DNA from: Candidatus Thiodiazotropha endoloripes | Lineage (GTDB): Bacteria; Pseudomonadota; Gammaproteobacteria; Chromatiales; Chromatiaceae | Direction: 5' to 3' | Length of the DNA stretch: 64,000 bases | Assembly: GCF_001708965.1 (NCBI RefSeq) | Contig: NZ_LVJW01000006.1 | Location: 868,001-932,000, forward strand | Part shown: piece after piece, positions 18,328 to 28,220 of the stretch | Position numbering within the stretch: the stretch's first letter is position 1 | How the letters are laid out: every line of letters starts with the position of its first letter | Translations under genes and position numbers: made by a program | Notes under the pieces: generated by a model | Seen by the model: the letters and a program-made list of their open reading frames with translations, nothing else | What the model was told of the DNA's origin: nothing | Database searches by the model: none

Positions 18328-19152
18328 ATGGCAGAAGCTAAGCCAGAGAAAAAAGAGAAAATTAAGAAGCCTAAGAAGATCGACAACAAAGTCTATGAGA
18401 AAGAGCTTTTCAAGCTTCAATTGGAGCTGGTCAAACTCCAGGAGTGGATAAAACACAAAGGTCTGAAGGTTGTTGTCATCTTCGAAGGTCGCGATGCCGC
18501 TGGCAAAGGGGGCGTGATCAAACGTATCACCCAGCACCTCAACCCACGCATCTGTCGTGTTGTCGCCCTGCCGGCCCCAACCGAACGAGAACAGACCCAA
18601 TGGTATTTTCAACGTTACGTCCCCCATCTACCCGCAGCCGGTGAGATGGTGCTGTTCGACCGCAGTTGGTACAACCGGGCCGGTGTTGAAAAGGTCATGG
18701 GATTCTGTAATGAGGATGAATATCAGGAGTTCATGCGTTCCTGCCCGGAATTTGAAAGAATGCTGGTGCGCTCGGGCATCATACTCCTGAAATACTGGTT
18801 CTCAGTCTCCGACGAAGAGCAGGAACGTCGATTCCAAAGTCGCCTGGAAGAGCCGCACAAACGTTGGAAACTGAGTCCGATGGACCTGGAGTCACGCTCC
18901 CGCTGGCTTGAATACTCAAGGGCCAAGGATGAGATGTTCGCCCACACCGATATTAAGCAGGCCCCCTGGTACGTGGTCCACTCAGACGTCAAAAAGCATG
19001 CTCGGCTGAACTGTATCGCCCATCTGCTGGACCAAATCCCCTATGAGGACCTGACACCGGAGTCTATCGAACTGCCGCAACGCACGGAGAACACTGGCTA
19101 TGTCAGACCACCGATCACCGATCAGACTTTCGTACCGGACGTCTATCCCTAA
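18328..19152 (+). CDS. ppk2: Polyphosphate kinase 2
   Basis: 274 residues from the ATG at 18328, chosen because GGGAGATC precedes it and the family starts here. An upstream in-frame ATG at 18226 would add 34 unlike residues. PPK2 moves phosphate between polyphosphate and nucleoside diphosphates. Walker A is FEGRDAAGKGG, Walker B is VLFDRSWYNRAGVEKVMGF, and the lid module has the RRFQSRLEEPHKRWKLSPMD stretch. The lysine-rich N-terminus is ordinary for the class. It stands alone, divergent from groESL, and would help ATP/GTP homeostasis or polyphosphate use. Confidence 0.95.
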   Translation: MAEAKPEKKEKIKKPKKIDNKVYEKELFKLQLELVKLQEWIKHKGLKVVVIFEGRDAAGKGGVIKRITQHLNPRICRVVALPAPTEREQTQWYFQRYVPHLPAAGEMVLFDRSWYNRAGVEKVMGFCNEDEYQEFMRSCPEFERMLVRSGIILLKYWFSVSDEEQERRFQSRLEEPHKRWKLSPMDLESRSRWLEYSRAKDEMFAHTDIKQAPWYVVHSDVKKHARLNCIAHLLDQIPYEDLTPESIELPQRTENTGYVRPPITDQTFVPDVYP

Positions 19153-19201
19153 CCTATCGATCCTCTGGCCAGTTATCCTTGAGATGCCTGGCCGACATCA
19201 G

Positions 19202-19220
19202 GGTGGGGCCCCGCCCCACC
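19202..19220. terminator. GC-rich hairpin between convergent ppk2 and fxsA
   Basis: Perfect 8-bp stem GGTGGGGC / GCCCCACC with a CCC loop, between two converging genes. There is no T-tract on either side, so termination activity is uncertain. Confidence 0.4.
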
Positions 19221-19235
19221 AATAGCCGTCGACAG

Positions 19236-19685
19236 TTACTCGTCTTCGCGACGGAACTCCCCTTCGATCACCCGTTTCCGCTCACCATTCTGTGGCTCGT
19301 AATGGTCCGATTGCATCGGACGCATGACTCCACTACTCTGTAGGCCCACGGTCAACAACCAGCGTCTGACCCAAGGAATGAGGAAGATGAATCCAACGAT
19401 GTCGGTAACGAACCCGGGCAGCAGCAGCAGAAAACCACAGACCAGCAATACCGCACCCTCCATCATATCGATGGCCGGTACCTCACCACGATCCATGGCA
19501 TCCCGCACCCGGCCAAAGGTGGATACCCCCTGGGCACGCACCATCCAGCCACCCAGCACAGCGGTAAACAGGGTCAGGGAGAGGGTCGCGATCACTCCGA
19601 TCTGCCCACCCACCTTGATCAGAAAATAGAGCTCGACAAGGGGGATGCCGACAAATAACAACAAAACGAGTAACAGGGGATTCAT
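19236..19685 (-). CDS. fxsA: FxsA family membrane protein
   Basis: 149 residues from the ATG at 19685; the longer frame upstream has no FxsA resemblance. Hydrophobic segments are near residues 3-22, 28-48 and 75-105, then a charged tail ending in RREDE. FxsA of E. coli is an inner-membrane protein whose overproduction relieves F-plasmid exclusion of phage T7; its normal role is unclear. The GVSTFGRVRDAMDRGEVPA loop and LLLLPGFVTDIVGFIFLIP segment are hallmarks. In E. coli fxsA also lies close to groESL, as here. Confidence 0.93.
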   Translation of the reverse strand: MNPLLLVLLLFVGIPLVELYFLIKVGGQIGVIATLSLTLFTAVLGGWMVRAQGVSTFGRVRDAMDRGEVPAIDMMEGAVLLVCGFLLLLPGFVTDIVGFIFLIPWVRRWLLTVGLQSSGVMRPMQSDHYEPQNGERKRVIEGEFRREDE

Positions 19686-19797
19686 AGGGCAGAGCTTACG
19701 CCGCCGTATTAAGTCACACAAGCAACAGTGAATTTCGCACTTAACATTGTGACGAAATGCTATACCTTTAACTGACAGGACTTCACAGGGGATTAGA

Positions 19798-20643
19798 ATG
19801 AGTATGCAATTCCAGAGTAAATTATTAACTTCCTTCAAAACAGCAACCTGGATTACGGTTGCTGCACTAATCGGGCTGACTGGCTGTGGCGGAACCATGC
19901 CCACCCTAGGCGGATCCTCAGGCAATACGGTAACCGGCGCTGCGGGCGGTGAGACATCTTCCGGCGCCAACAGCCAACTGGAGAGCTGCGATGAAACCCT
20001 CGGTACCCTGGCCGTGGTGGAAGATCAATCCGCTCCCTGGTGGTACACCTACAGGAGACGCTACCCGACCCTCGGCACCACCGTGCCGGTATTGCGCATG
20101 ATGATCCAGCAGTCCAACTGCTTTGTGGTCGTTGAGCGGGGCCGAGCCATGAACAACATGATGCAGGAGCGGGCGCTGATGCAATCCGGAGAGATGCGCC
20201 AGGGGAGCAATTTCGGTAAGGGACAGATGGTCGCTGCCGACTACACCATGAATCCCAGCATTCAGTTCTCTGAAAAGGGCACCGGAGGTCTCGGAGCAAC
20301 AGTCGGTGGCCTGCTCGGTAACTATCGACTCGGACGACTGGCGGGCGGAGTGAAATCCAATGAAGCGGCCACAACCCTGCTGCTGATCGACAACCGTTCT
20401 GGGGTTCAGGTTTCATCGTCCGTAGGCAGTGCACAGAACTTTGACTTCAATCTCTGGGGAGGCCTCTTCGGTGGTGGCGGATGGGGCAGCGTGAAAGGCT
20501 TTACCGACACCCCGGAAGGTAAGGTTGTAACCGCAGCTTTCGCCGACTCATACAACCAGATGGTCAATGCCTTACGTAACTATAAAGCACAAACCGTCAA
20601 GGGCGGTCTGGGCAAAGGCGGACGCCTTAAAGTCGGTGAATAG
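19798..20643 (+). CDS. CsgG/HfaB-like outer-membrane lipoprotein
   Basis: 281 residues with a lipoprotein signal peptide: positively charged start, hydrophobic core WITVAALIGLTG, then LTGC as lipobox. The mature protein has the CsgG-family pattern LGTLAVVEDQSAP, VPVLRMMIQQSNCFVVVERGRAMNN, then VAADYTMNPSIQFSEK. CsgG forms the secretion pore for curli; relatives without curli genes are common and their cargo is usually unknown. No curli subunit genes are nearby. The C-terminal glycine-rich part (LFGGGGWGSVKG) is atypical. It is followed by a perfect 10-bp hairpin. Confidence 0.72.
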   Translation: MSMQFQSKLLTSFKTATWITVAALIGLTGCGGTMPTLGGSSGNTVTGAAGGETSSGANSQLESCDETLGTLAVVEDQSAPWWYTYRRRYPTLGTTVPVLRMMIQQSNCFVVVERGRAMNNMMQERALMQSGEMRQGSNFGKGQMVAADYTMNPSIQFSEKGTGGLGATVGGLLGNYRLGRLAGGVKSNEAATTLLLIDNRSGVQVSSSVGSAQNFDFNLWGGLFGGGGWGSVKGFTDTPEGKVVTAAFADSYNQMVNALRNYKAQTVKGGLGKGGRLKVGE

Positions 20644-20662
20644 ACAATTCACCTGAAATGCA

Positions 20663-20688
20663 CAGCGACCGGCCGGTACCGGTCGCTG
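20663..20688 (+). terminator. Hairpin after the CsgG-like gene
   Basis: Perfect 10-bp stem CAGCGACCGG / CCGGTCGCTG with a 6-base loop, 19 bases beyond the stop codon. It lacks a following T-tract, so it may be a processing or stability hairpin rather than a true terminator. Confidence 0.5.
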
Positions 20689-20875
20689 ATGCCCTAAGGC
20701 TCTGTCAGGCAGATCCTCAACCGAACAGCTGGACCACCCTCACATCAGCACCGATTTACAACCAGATAATCATTGCTTTTCCCTTAAAAAGACAAGGGTT
20801 TACCGCAACGGTGATAAAATCGACAGAAGCCGTTTCTCTTTGCTTGAAGCGGCCGGATAGTGTATTTTGCCGCGC

Positions 20876-21205
20876 ATGCCGACCTCACTCCTGCTGATGC
20901 TCTGTACCGCCCCCGACCGTGGCACTGCCGAACGTCTTGCCGGAATGCTGGTAGAACAGGAACTGGCTGCCTGTGTCAATCTCTCTGCACCGATTACCTC
21001 GATCTATCGTTGGCAGGGAAAAACCGAGCAGTCCGAGGAGGTCCTGTTACTGATAAAAACCACAAAGGACCGCTACCAGGCCTGTGAATCGGCACTCCGG
21101 GCGGAACATCCCTATGAACTTCCGGAAATCATTGCAGTCCCTGTAGAACAGGGGCTGGATGACTACGTAAACTGGGTGGAGAGATGCACAAACCAATCAA
21201 ATTGA
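20876..21205 (+). CDS. cutA: Divalent-cation tolerance protein CutA
   Basis: 109 residues from the ATG at 20876 (an in-frame TTG lies 9 bases upstream). It is a small trimeric cytoplasmic protein linked to copper tolerance. Typical blocks are LMLCTAPDRGTAERLAGMLVEQELAACVN, then YRWQGKTEQSEEVLLLIKTT and HPYELPEIIAVPVEQG. Its end overlaps the dsbD start by 22 bases. The cutA-dsbD pairing is the same as in E. coli and supports a link to periplasmic copper and thiol handling. Confidence 0.96.
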   Translation: MPTSLLLMLCTAPDRGTAERLAGMLVEQELAACVNLSAPITSIYRWQGKTEQSEEVLLLIKTTKDRYQACESALRAEHPYELPEIIAVPVEQGLDDYVNWVERCTNQSN

Positions 21206-23481
21206 TCGTCCTGTTCCTGTTGATTACAGGGCTGGCGGGTACTACCCCGGCTGAGTGGAACGAAGATGAGCTGCTGATGCCGGATCAGGCTTTCCAGATA
21301 TCCGCACAGAGTGTCACAGCCGACACCCTTAAAGTCGAATGGCGCATCGCTGACGGCTACTACATGTACCGGGACAAAATTCATTTCGATACGGAAGCGA
21401 TCGGTATCGAACTGGGTGAACCCAGTCTCTCGAAGGCCAAGATAAAACAGGACGAGTTCTTTGGTGAGGTAGCCATCTACCGCAATAAAGCGGTTGCCGA
21501 AATCCCACTCAAACGAATCCAGGGATCGACTGAAACCCTGCTGTTGAAAGCACGCTCCCAGGGCTGCGCGGACCAGGGCATCTGCTTTCCGCCGCATATG
21601 CAGGAAGTTCGCCTGGCACTGTTACCGATGCCGGTGGAGAACGCCGCCGCAGAGAGTACCATCCCAAGCCTTGCTCTGGATGATAGCGCCCCCCTGTTTG
21701 ACAACGACGGAGAGGATGAACTGCTTGAGCCGGATCAGGCCTACCAACTGAGCGCAAGAGTCGAGGATGGTACCCACCTGCAACTCGACTGGGCAATTGC
21801 CGAGGGCACCTATCTCTATCAGGATAAGATCAAACTCTCCCTGGCGGAGAATCAGACCGCCGTTTTGGGCCAGTTCGAATTACCCCAGGCAGAGATCAAA
21901 CAGGACTCGGTCCGCCCCGATGGCACGATCGGGGATGTGGCGGTCTATCACGACCAGGTGGCGCTGAATGTACCCCTGGTCAGAAGCAGCACTGATCCGG
22001 GAGAGGTCGTACTCGAAGCGAAATATCAGGGTTGTGCTGAGATCGGTGTCTGCTATCCACCAATCACCAAACAGTTCACCCTCAGCCTGCCCGGCATCTC
22101 TGCCGCCCAGGCGGAGGAATCAACCGCCGCAGTGGCCAGCACTTCCGCGGCACCACCCCCCGAACAGCTCCAGTCTGAGACAGACGAGATCACCAATACC
22201 CTGAAAGGCGGCTCGACCCTGGTGATCATCAGTATCTTCTTTCTGCTTGGCCTGGGCCTGGCCTTCACCCCCTGTATCTTTCCGATGATCCCAATCCTTT
22301 CCGGCATCATCGCCGGACATGGCGATCAGATCACGACCCGCAAGGCGTTTGTGCTTTCGCTGGTCTATGTCCTGGCTATGGCGATCACCTACACCATTGC
22401 GGGCGTTCTGGCGGGGCTGTTCGGAGAGAACCTCCAGGCCTATTTCCAGAACCCCTGGATCCTCTCTTCATTCGCCCTGGTGTTTGTGCTGCTCGCCCTG
22501 TCGATGTTCGGGTTTTATGATCTGCAACTGCCCAGCAGCCTGCAAAGCCGGCTCACTGAAGTCAGCAACAAGCAACAGGGTGGCTCCCTTGCCGGGGTTG
22601 CCATCATGGGCTTTCTCTCCGCCCTGATCGTCGGCCCCTGTGTGGCCCCGCCACTGGCCGGCGCACTGATCTACATAGGCCAGACCGGTGATGCCTTGCT
22701 GGGTGGCCTGGCACTGTTCGCCCTCAGCATGGGTATGGGCGCACCACTGATTGCCATCGGCACTTCAGCCGGCAAGCTGCTGCCCAGGGCTGGCAGCTGG
22801 ATGGATGCGGTCAAAGCCGTTTTCGGTGTGGCCCTGCTGGGTGTTGCGATTGTCATGCTCGAACGTATCATTCCGGCCGAGGTGGCCATGGTGCTGTGGG
22901 GTATTCTGCTGATCATTTCAGCGGTCTATATGGGTGCAATGCGTAATCTTCAGATTGAGGCCAGCGGCTGGCAGAAACTGTGGAAAGGTCTGGGTGTTGT
23001 GTTCCTCGTCTACGGCACCTTGATGCTGGTCGGCGCTGCGGCCGGCGGCAAAGACACCGTGCAACCACTGCGCGGATTAGCCCTCGGCGGCGGTTCAGGT
23101 TCTGCGCATCAGGAGCTGGTCTTCAAGCGCATCAAGAGCCTGCAGGACCTGCAGCAGGAAGTCGCCTCAGCCTCAGCAGCCGGGCAATCGGTGATGCTCG
23201 ATTTCTATGCCGATTGGTGTGTCTCATGCAAAGAGATGGAAAAGTACACCTTCACCGATGCGGGGGTGATCGCTGCACTCAGTAATACCGTCCTGCTGCA
23301 GGCTGACGTCACGGCCAACGATGATATCGACCAGGCACTGCTACAGGGGCACTTCGGCCTGCCCGGACCTCCAGCGATCATTTTCTATGGTGCAGACGGT
23401 CAGGAGCGTAAAGCCTACCGGGTAGTCGGATTCAAACCGGCTGAGGCCTTCGCAGAACACGCGCAACAGGCGATAAAGTAA
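21184..23481 (+). CDS. dsbD: Thiol:disulfide interchange protein DsbD with a duplicated N-terminal domain
   Basis: 765 residues against about 565 in E. coli. DsbD carries electrons from cytoplasmic thioredoxin to periplasmic DsbC, DsbG and CcmG. After a signal peptide come two nDsbD immunoglobulin-like domains in tandem: residues 28-148 with Cys128/Cys134 (CADQGICFPP) and 178-302 with Cys284/Cys290 (CAEIGVCYPP). Each begins with an ELLxPDQAxQ(I/L)SA motif. Then comes the eight-helix membrane domain with its two cysteines (FTPCIFPM, VGPCVAPP) and a C-terminal thioredoxin domain with the WCVSCK active site. All redox cysteines are intact. The extra length is the domain duplication. Confidence 0.96.
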   Translation: MHKPIKLIVLFLLITGLAGTTPAEWNEDELLMPDQAFQISAQSVTADTLKVEWRIADGYYMYRDKIHFDTEAIGIELGEPSLSKAKIKQDEFFGEVAIYRNKAVAEIPLKRIQGSTETLLLKARSQGCADQGICFPPHMQEVRLALLPMPVENAAAESTIPSLALDDSAPLFDNDGEDELLEPDQAYQLSARVEDGTHLQLDWAIAEGTYLYQDKIKLSLAENQTAVLGQFELPQAEIKQDSVRPDGTIGDVAVYHDQVALNVPLVRSSTDPGEVVLEAKYQGCAEIGVCYPPITKQFTLSLPGISAAQAEESTAAVASTSAAPPPEQLQSETDEITNTLKGGSTLVIISIFFLLGLGLAFTPCIFPMIPILSGIIAGHGDQITTRKAFVLSLVYVLAMAITYTIAGVLAGLFGENLQAYFQNPWILSSFALVFVLLALSMFGFYDLQLPSSLQSRLTEVSNKQQGGSLAGVAIMGFLSALIVGPCVAPPLAGALIYIGQTGDALLGGLALFALSMGMGAPLIAIGTSAGKLLPRAGSWMDAVKAVFGVALLGVAIVMLERIIPAEVAMVLWGILLIISAVYMGAMRNLQIEASGWQKLWKGLGVVFLVYGTLMLVGAAAGGKDTVQPLRGLALGGGSGSAHQELVFKRIKSLQDLQQEVASASAAGQSVMLDFYADWCVSCKEMEKYTFTDAGVIAALSNTVLLQADVTANDDIDQALLQGHFGLPGPPAIIFYGADGQERKAYRVVGFKPAEAFAEHAQQAIK

Positions 23482-23501
23482 CAGGATTCCAAACGCCGAC
23501 A

Positions 23502-23522
23502 GTTGCACCATCCGGGTGCAAC
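23502..23522 (+). terminator. Hairpin after dsbD
   Basis: GTTGCACC / GGTGCAAC, 8-bp stem with a 5-base loop, 20 bases after the dsbD stop. The following bases AGGGCTTTG give only a weak U-tract. It probably separates dsbD from aroQ-acc. Confidence 0.5.
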
Positions 23523-23731
23523 AGGGCTTTGAGGGGCCTGCACAGGTCTATTACACACCGATAAATTGTAACGATCTTGATAAGTTCTGCATTGAAACTG
23601 GACAAAACCGCGCTGATCTTGCAGAATTACATTCATCTCATACAGACACCGCAAAAACGATCCCCAGGCACGAAAATCGGGACAACTATAGGCGGTTTTC
23701 TTCATAACTCATTGTCCGGGAACACAGAAAC

Positions 23732-24172
23732 ATGGCGACCATTCTGATCCTAAATGGCCCCAATCTGAATCTGCTTGGTGTCCGTGAACCCAAACACTAC
23801 GGCCATGAGTCCTTAAATGAGATCAGCCAGAATCTGAAGCAGCTGGCCGACCAGCTCGGCCACGAAGTCGACTTCCGTCAATCAAACGCTGAACACGAAC
23901 TGCTCACCTGGATTCACCAGGCCTATGAGCAAAAGGTCGACTATATCATCTTCAATCCGGCCGCCTTTACCCACACCAGCGTTGCCCTGAGGGACGCCCT
24001 GCTGGGAACCGGCATACCCTATATCGAAGTTCATCTCTCCAATGTTCACGCCAGAGAGGAGTTCAGAAAACACTCCTACTTCTCGGATAAGGCCGAAGGT
24101 GTCATCACCGGCCTCGGCGCCCAGGGTTATGAACTTGCATTGCAAGCCGCTGCCGCGCGGCTCAACAAATAA
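23732..24172 (+). CDS. aroQ: Type II 3-dehydroquinate dehydratase
   Basis: 146 residues. It converts 3-dehydroquinate to 3-dehydroshikimate in the shikimate pathway as a cytoplasmic dodecamer. Hallmarks are [19 protein letters not shown] (catalytic Tyr in the flexible loop), [32 protein letters not shown] with the catalytic His, and [20 protein letters not shown]. It precedes accB by 24 bases, the classical gammaproteobacterial aroQ-accB-accC order. Confidence 0.98.
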   Translation: MATILILNGPNLNLLGVREPKHYGHESLNEISQNLKQLADQLGHEVDFRQSNAEHELLTWIHQAYEQKVDYIIFNPAAFTHTSVALRDALLGTGIPYIEVHLSNVHAREEFRKHSYFSDKAEGVITGLGAQGYELALQAAAARLNK

Positions 24173-24196
24173 ACAATCTTAGAGAAAATAAACATC

Positions 24197-24652
24197 ATGG
24201 ATATTCGCAAAGTAAAGAAATTGATCGAATTGCTTGAGGAGTCGGATGTTGCGGAGATTGAAATCCACGAAGGAGAGGAATCGGTCCGCATCAGTCGCAA
24301 CAGTTCCACGCCTGCTCCGCTTGCCGCACCGGTAGCGGCACCCGCCGCCGCAGCCGCCGCCCCAGCCGCTCCGGCCGCAGCCCCGGCAGTGGAGAGTGAG
24401 CCATCAGAGGAGATCCAGGGTCATGCGGTACGCTCACCCATGGTCGGTACCTTCTATCGCTCTCCATCACCTGGCAGCAAGCCATTTGTCGAAGAGGGCC
24501 AGCAGGTCAGCGTCGGCGATACCTTGTGTATCATCGAAGCGATGAAGATCCTCAATCAGATCGAATCCGACAAAACGGGAACCGTCAGAAAGATCCTGGT
24601 CGATAACGGTCAGCCGGTGGAATACAACGAACCCCTATACATCATTGATTGA
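24197..24652 (+). CDS. accB: Biotin carboxyl carrier protein of acetyl-CoA carboxylase
   Basis: 151 residues. The N-terminal helical part ([16 protein letters not shown]) binds AccC. A mobile Ala/Pro thumb-linker occupies about residues 38-66. The biotinyl domain ends with Lys117 in the EAMKILN motif as the biotin site. It delivers the carboxyl group to the AccAD carboxyltransferase for malonyl-CoA synthesis. accC follows after 8 bases. Confidence 0.98.
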   Translation: MDIRKVKKLIELLEESDVAEIEIHEGEESVRISRNSSTPAPLAAPVAAPAAAAAAPAAPAAAPAVESEPSEEIQGHAVRSPMVGTFYRSPSPGSKPFVEEGQQVSVGDTLCIIEAMKILNQIESDKTGTVRKILVDNGQPVEYNEPLYIID

Positions 24653-24660
24653 GTAGCCCC

Positions 24661-26001
24661 ATGATAGACAAGATAGTAATCGCCAATCGTGGTGAAATTG
24701 CGCTGCGCATTCTACGTGCCTGCAAAGAGCTGGGCATCAAAACCGTTGCCGTTCATTCCGAAGCGGACCGGGACCTGAAACATGTTCTGCTTGCCGACGA
24801 ATCGGTCTGCATCGGACCCGCACCTTCCACAGAAAGCTATCTCAACGTACCTGCCATCATCAGTGCTGCAGAGGTCACCGATTCGGTGGCAATCCATCCT
24901 GGATATGGATTTCTCTCAGAGAATGCTGACTTTGCAGAAAGGGTTGAGAACAGTGGCTTTATCTTTATCGGCCCGAAAGCTGACACGATTCGCGTCATGG
25001 GCGACAAAGTCGCCGCCATTGACGCCATGATCAAGGCCAACGTACCCACGGTTCCTGGCTCCAACGGGCCACTCGACAACAACTCCAAGCGCACCAGAGA
25101 ACTGGCCAATGAGATCGGCTATCCGGTGATCATCAAAGCGGCCGGTGGCGGTGGCGGTCGGGGTATGCGGGTGGTTCACTCTGAAGCTACCCTGTTGAAT
25201 GCCGTGGCCATGACCAAGGCAGAAGCGGATGCGGCTTTCGGCAATGCCACCGTCTATATGGAAAAGTTTCTTGAGAACCCACGCCATGTGGAGTTCCAGG
25301 TGCTTTCCGATACCCACGGTAACGCCATCCATCTTGGTGAACGGGATTGCTCCATGCAGCGTCGCCATCAGAAAGTTGTCGAAGAGGCGCCGGCACCGGG
25401 CATCACTGAACAGCAACGCAGGGATGTGGGCGAGCGCTGTGCCGAAGCCTGTCGCCAGATCGGTTATCGCGGTGCAGGCACCTTCGAATTTCTCTATGAG
25501 AATGGTGAGTTCTACTTCATCGAGATGAATACCCGGGTACAGGTTGAACACCCGGTAACCGAACTGATCACCGGTGTCGATATCGTCAAGGAGCAGATCC
25601 TCATCGCCGCAGGTGAACCACTCAGATTCAAACAGAGTGATATCAAGCTGCAGGGCCATGCTGTGGAGTGCCGCATCAATGCGGAGGATCCGGACAACTT
25701 CATGCCCAGCCCGGGCACCATCACACAACTGCATACGGCAGGCGGGCCCGGCATTCGGGTCGATACCCATATCTATAACGGCTATAAAGTACCGCCCTAC
25801 TACGATTCCATGATCGGCAAACTGATTGCCCATGGTGAAGACAGGAATGTTGCTATCGCACGCATGAGAATCGCACTGCAGGAGATGGTGATCAGCGGTA
25901 TCAAGACCAACATCCCACTGCATCAGGATATTATGCGTGACAGCGCATTCAATGCGGGTGGCGCCAATATTCATTATCTGGAAAAGAAACTGGGACTCTA
26001 A
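24661..26001 (+). CDS. accC: Biotin carboxylase subunit of acetyl-CoA carboxylase
   Basis: 446 residues from the ATG at 24661; a TTG start 12 bases upstream would overlap accB and is less likely. It carboxylates biotin on AccB with ATP and bicarbonate. ATP-grasp hallmarks are [15 protein letters not shown], the glycine-rich loop [48 protein letters not shown] and the catalytic [14 protein letters not shown]. Length matches E. coli (449). The product feeds fatty acid synthesis and also the malonyl units of the lipid cassette at 5-13 kb. Confidence 0.98.
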   Translation: MIDKIVIANRGEIALRILRACKELGIKTVAVHSEADRDLKHVLLADESVCIGPAPSTESYLNVPAIISAAEVTDSVAIHPGYGFLSENADFAERVENSGFIFIGPKADTIRVMGDKVAAIDAMIKANVPTVPGSNGPLDNNSKRTRELANEIGYPVIIKAAGGGGGRGMRVVHSEATLLNAVAMTKAEADAAFGNATVYMEKFLENPRHVEFQVLSDTHGNAIHLGERDCSMQRRHQKVVEEAPAPGITEQQRRDVGERCAEACRQIGYRGAGTFEFLYENGEFYFIEMNTRVQVEHPVTELITGVDIVKEQILIAAGEPLRFKQSDIKLQGHAVECRINAEDPDNFMPSPGTITQLHTAGGPGIRVDTHIYNGYKVPPYYDSMIGKLIAHGEDRNVAIARMRIALQEMVISGIKTNIPLHQDIMRDSAFNAGGANIHYLEKKLGL

Positions 26002-26014
26002 AGCTCGTCTACTG

Positions 26015-26902
26015 ATGTCATGGCTTCAACTCTCACTTGATACCAGCGAGGCGCAGGCACCGATCCTGGAGCTGGTATTCGAGAATCTGGGAGCACTCTC
26101 GGTGACCCTCGGTGATGCGGGGGATCAGCCATTGCTTGAGACACCGCCCGCCAGTGAGCAGCTATGGCAGCATACCCGGGTTACTGCCCTGTTCGAAGGG
26201 AGCCAGGATCCGCAACTGCTACAACAGGCCCTTGGCCAGGCATTGAGCGAAGAGCTGCTCAACAGCCTTTGCTGGGAGCGGATCGAGGACCGAATCTGGG
26301 AAAGGGTTTGGCTGGAACATTTCAAACCCATGTCATTCGGCAAACGTTTATGGGTATGCCCGGCCGGTGAACAGATCTCCGAACCCGATGGAGTGGTCAT
26401 TCAACTGGACCCAGGCCTGGCATTCGGCACCGGCACCCATCCGACAACCGCCCTTTGTCTGACCTGGCTGGACAGTCAGGCGCTAACCGGTAAAACCGTG
26501 ATCGACTATGGCTGCGGTTCCGGCATCCTGGGGATTGCGGCGCTCAAGTTGGGAGCCTCCTCGGTAATCGCCATAGAACATGATCCACAAGCACTGCAGG
26601 CAAGCCAGGACAATGCGGTGAAAAACGGCGTTGCCGACCGACTCGCAACCTACCTGCCAAATGAAGCGCCAGCAGACAAAGCGGACTACCTGGTAGCGAA
26701 TATTCTTGCCGGGCCTTTGATAGAACTTGCTCCACAACTGATTGACCACATCAAACCAAATGGTCATTTTGCCCTATCAGGCATTCTTACCGAACAGGCC
26801 GATGAGCTAGCCCAACGCTATCGGCCCTTTGCATCGCTTGACCCGGTGAAGCAACTGGAGGAGTGGGTTCTGATCAGTGGTGTCAATCGCAAAAATGGAT
26901 AA
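26015..26902 (+). CDS. prmA: Ribosomal protein L11 methyltransferase
   Basis: 295 residues from the ATG at 26015, which gives the canonical start MSWLQLSLDT; the upstream part of the frame overlaps accC and is not PrmA. It trimethylates L11 using S-adenosylmethionine. The N-terminal L11-binding domain is followed by LDPGLAFGTGTHPTTALCL and the SAM motif VIDYGCGSGILGIAALKLGA, then the ANILAGPL active-site block. It follows accC by 13 bases, as in many gammaproteobacteria. Confidence 0.97.
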   Translation: MSWLQLSLDTSEAQAPILELVFENLGALSVTLGDAGDQPLLETPPASEQLWQHTRVTALFEGSQDPQLLQQALGQALSEELLNSLCWERIEDRIWERVWLEHFKPMSFGKRLWVCPAGEQISEPDGVVIQLDPGLAFGTGTHPTTALCLTWLDSQALTGKTVIDYGCGSGILGIAALKLGASSVIAIEHDPQALQASQDNAVKNGVADRLATYLPNEAPADKADYLVANILAGPLIELAPQLIDHIKPNGHFALSGILTEQADELAQRYRPFASLDPVKQLEEWVLISGVNRKNG

Positions 26903-27002
26903 CAAGAGAGCATTCAGGATTGTCAGGCTTTTTGCTACAGTCTTACATGGGGCCTGTCAGGGGCTATAGACACTCATCCTATGCAACAACGATAGTTCAG
27001 CT

Positions 27003-28220
27003 ATGTTTACCCAGTGTGCACACTGCCTAACTCTGTTCCGCATCACACCGGAGCAGCTTAAAGCTGCTGCAGGTCAGGTCAGATGCTGCCAATGCAACCA
27101 GACTTTCAATGCATTGGAGAATCTGCATGAATCCCCCATATCATTCACCACCCAGTCAGAGGAGCTGCCCACAACCGACGGGGAGTCCTCTGAAGACAAG
27201 CTGATCTACTACCCGCCACAACAGGACGAACACAGCTCTCTGCTGATCCACGACAGTGAGGTCGAACGGTCCCTGGATGATCTGGCCGACGACTCCACAC
27301 CGATTCCATCCTTGACCGATGATTCAAACCTTGACGGCGATGAACCGAGCCTGCTGAAAGAGAGCAGCCAGCTCCTCTATGAACAGGATGATGGCCTGGA
27401 AACCGAACCCGACTACTACGCATCCGGAACCGAATCCCAGATGTCGGAACTGCTCGACAAGGACTCGGCTTCATTGCTGCTCGATTCGGAAAAGCCCGCC
27501 CCGAATCTGGCTGAGATTATCGAGCTGGATATACCCGAGCTCGAATCAGAGCAACCCCCCGACCATGCTGAGGGGTTGCAAAGCCCGAGCCTTGAAGAGA
27601 GTGAATCCCTTGAGGATTTCACTGACGAACAACAACCCTCTGAAGAGGATACGGCTTTAACTGAGGATTCCCTGACAGCTGAAGAGGAAGCAGAGCTGGA
27701 GAAAGCACTACCCTTCACCTTCGAGGAGGAGAAAGATCAAAGCCCAAGTTCTCCCCGCTCACCATGGTGGGCGATCGGTTCCTTGTTACTGTTGATTCCT
27801 CTAATCGGACAGATGACCTGGCAGTTTCGGGATAGCCTGATACATCATGATGTAGGCAGGCAGCTGTTGAACACTGTCTGCACAGTAGCCGGTTGCACAC
27901 CACCTCAGCGTATAGACCGGGAGAAGATACTGATAACCAATCGTTCTCTGGCTGCACACCCGGACAAGGACAACACGCTCGCCATGAGACTTGAAGTGGT
28001 CAATACCGCACCCTTTGAACAACCCTACCCCAAACTGCAACTGAGTCTGTTTAACGATATGGGCGCGCTCGTCGCCCGTCGCACCTTCTCCGAGTCAGAG
28101 TACCTCGACCGTGCAGCGGATAGTGAACAGCTGATGCCCAAGTTGAAACCGATTGAGATTGAATTGGAGCTGGTCGACCCCGGCAGCCAGGTTACCGGTT
28201 TTACTTTCGACTTCCTCTAG
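27003..28220 (+). CDS. Zinc-ribbon and DUF3426 domain membrane protein
   Basis: 405 residues. An N-terminal MJ0042-type zinc ribbon (QCAHCLTLFRIT then VRCCQCNQTFNALE; CxxC pairs near residues 6-9 and 29-32) is followed by a long acidic low-complexity linker (about 40-245) rich in Glu, Asp and Ser. One membrane helix comes next (PWWAIGSLLLLIPLIGQM, about 255-275), then a periplasmic DUF3426 domain. The gene commonly lies between prmA and dusB in gammaproteobacteria, as here. The function is unknown; the layout suggests a cytoplasmic sensor tethered to an envelope domain. Confidence 0.88.
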   Translation: MFTQCAHCLTLFRITPEQLKAAAGQVRCCQCNQTFNALENLHESPISFTTQSEELPTTDGESSEDKLIYYPPQQDEHSSLLIHDSEVERSLDDLADDSTPIPSLTDDSNLDGDEPSLLKESSQLLYEQDDGLETEPDYYASGTESQMSELLDKDSASLLLDSEKPAPNLAEIIELDIPELESEQPPDHAEGLQSPSLEESESLEDFTDEQQPSEEDTALTEDSLTAEEEAELEKALPFTFEEEKDQSPSSPRSPWWAIGSLLLLIPLIGQMTWQFRDSLIHHDVGRQLLNTVCTVAGCTPPQRIDREKILITNRSLAAHPDKDNTLAMRLEVVNTAPFEQPYPKLQLSLFNDMGALVARRTFSESEYLDRAADSEQLMPKLKPIEIELELVDPGSQVTGFTFDFL

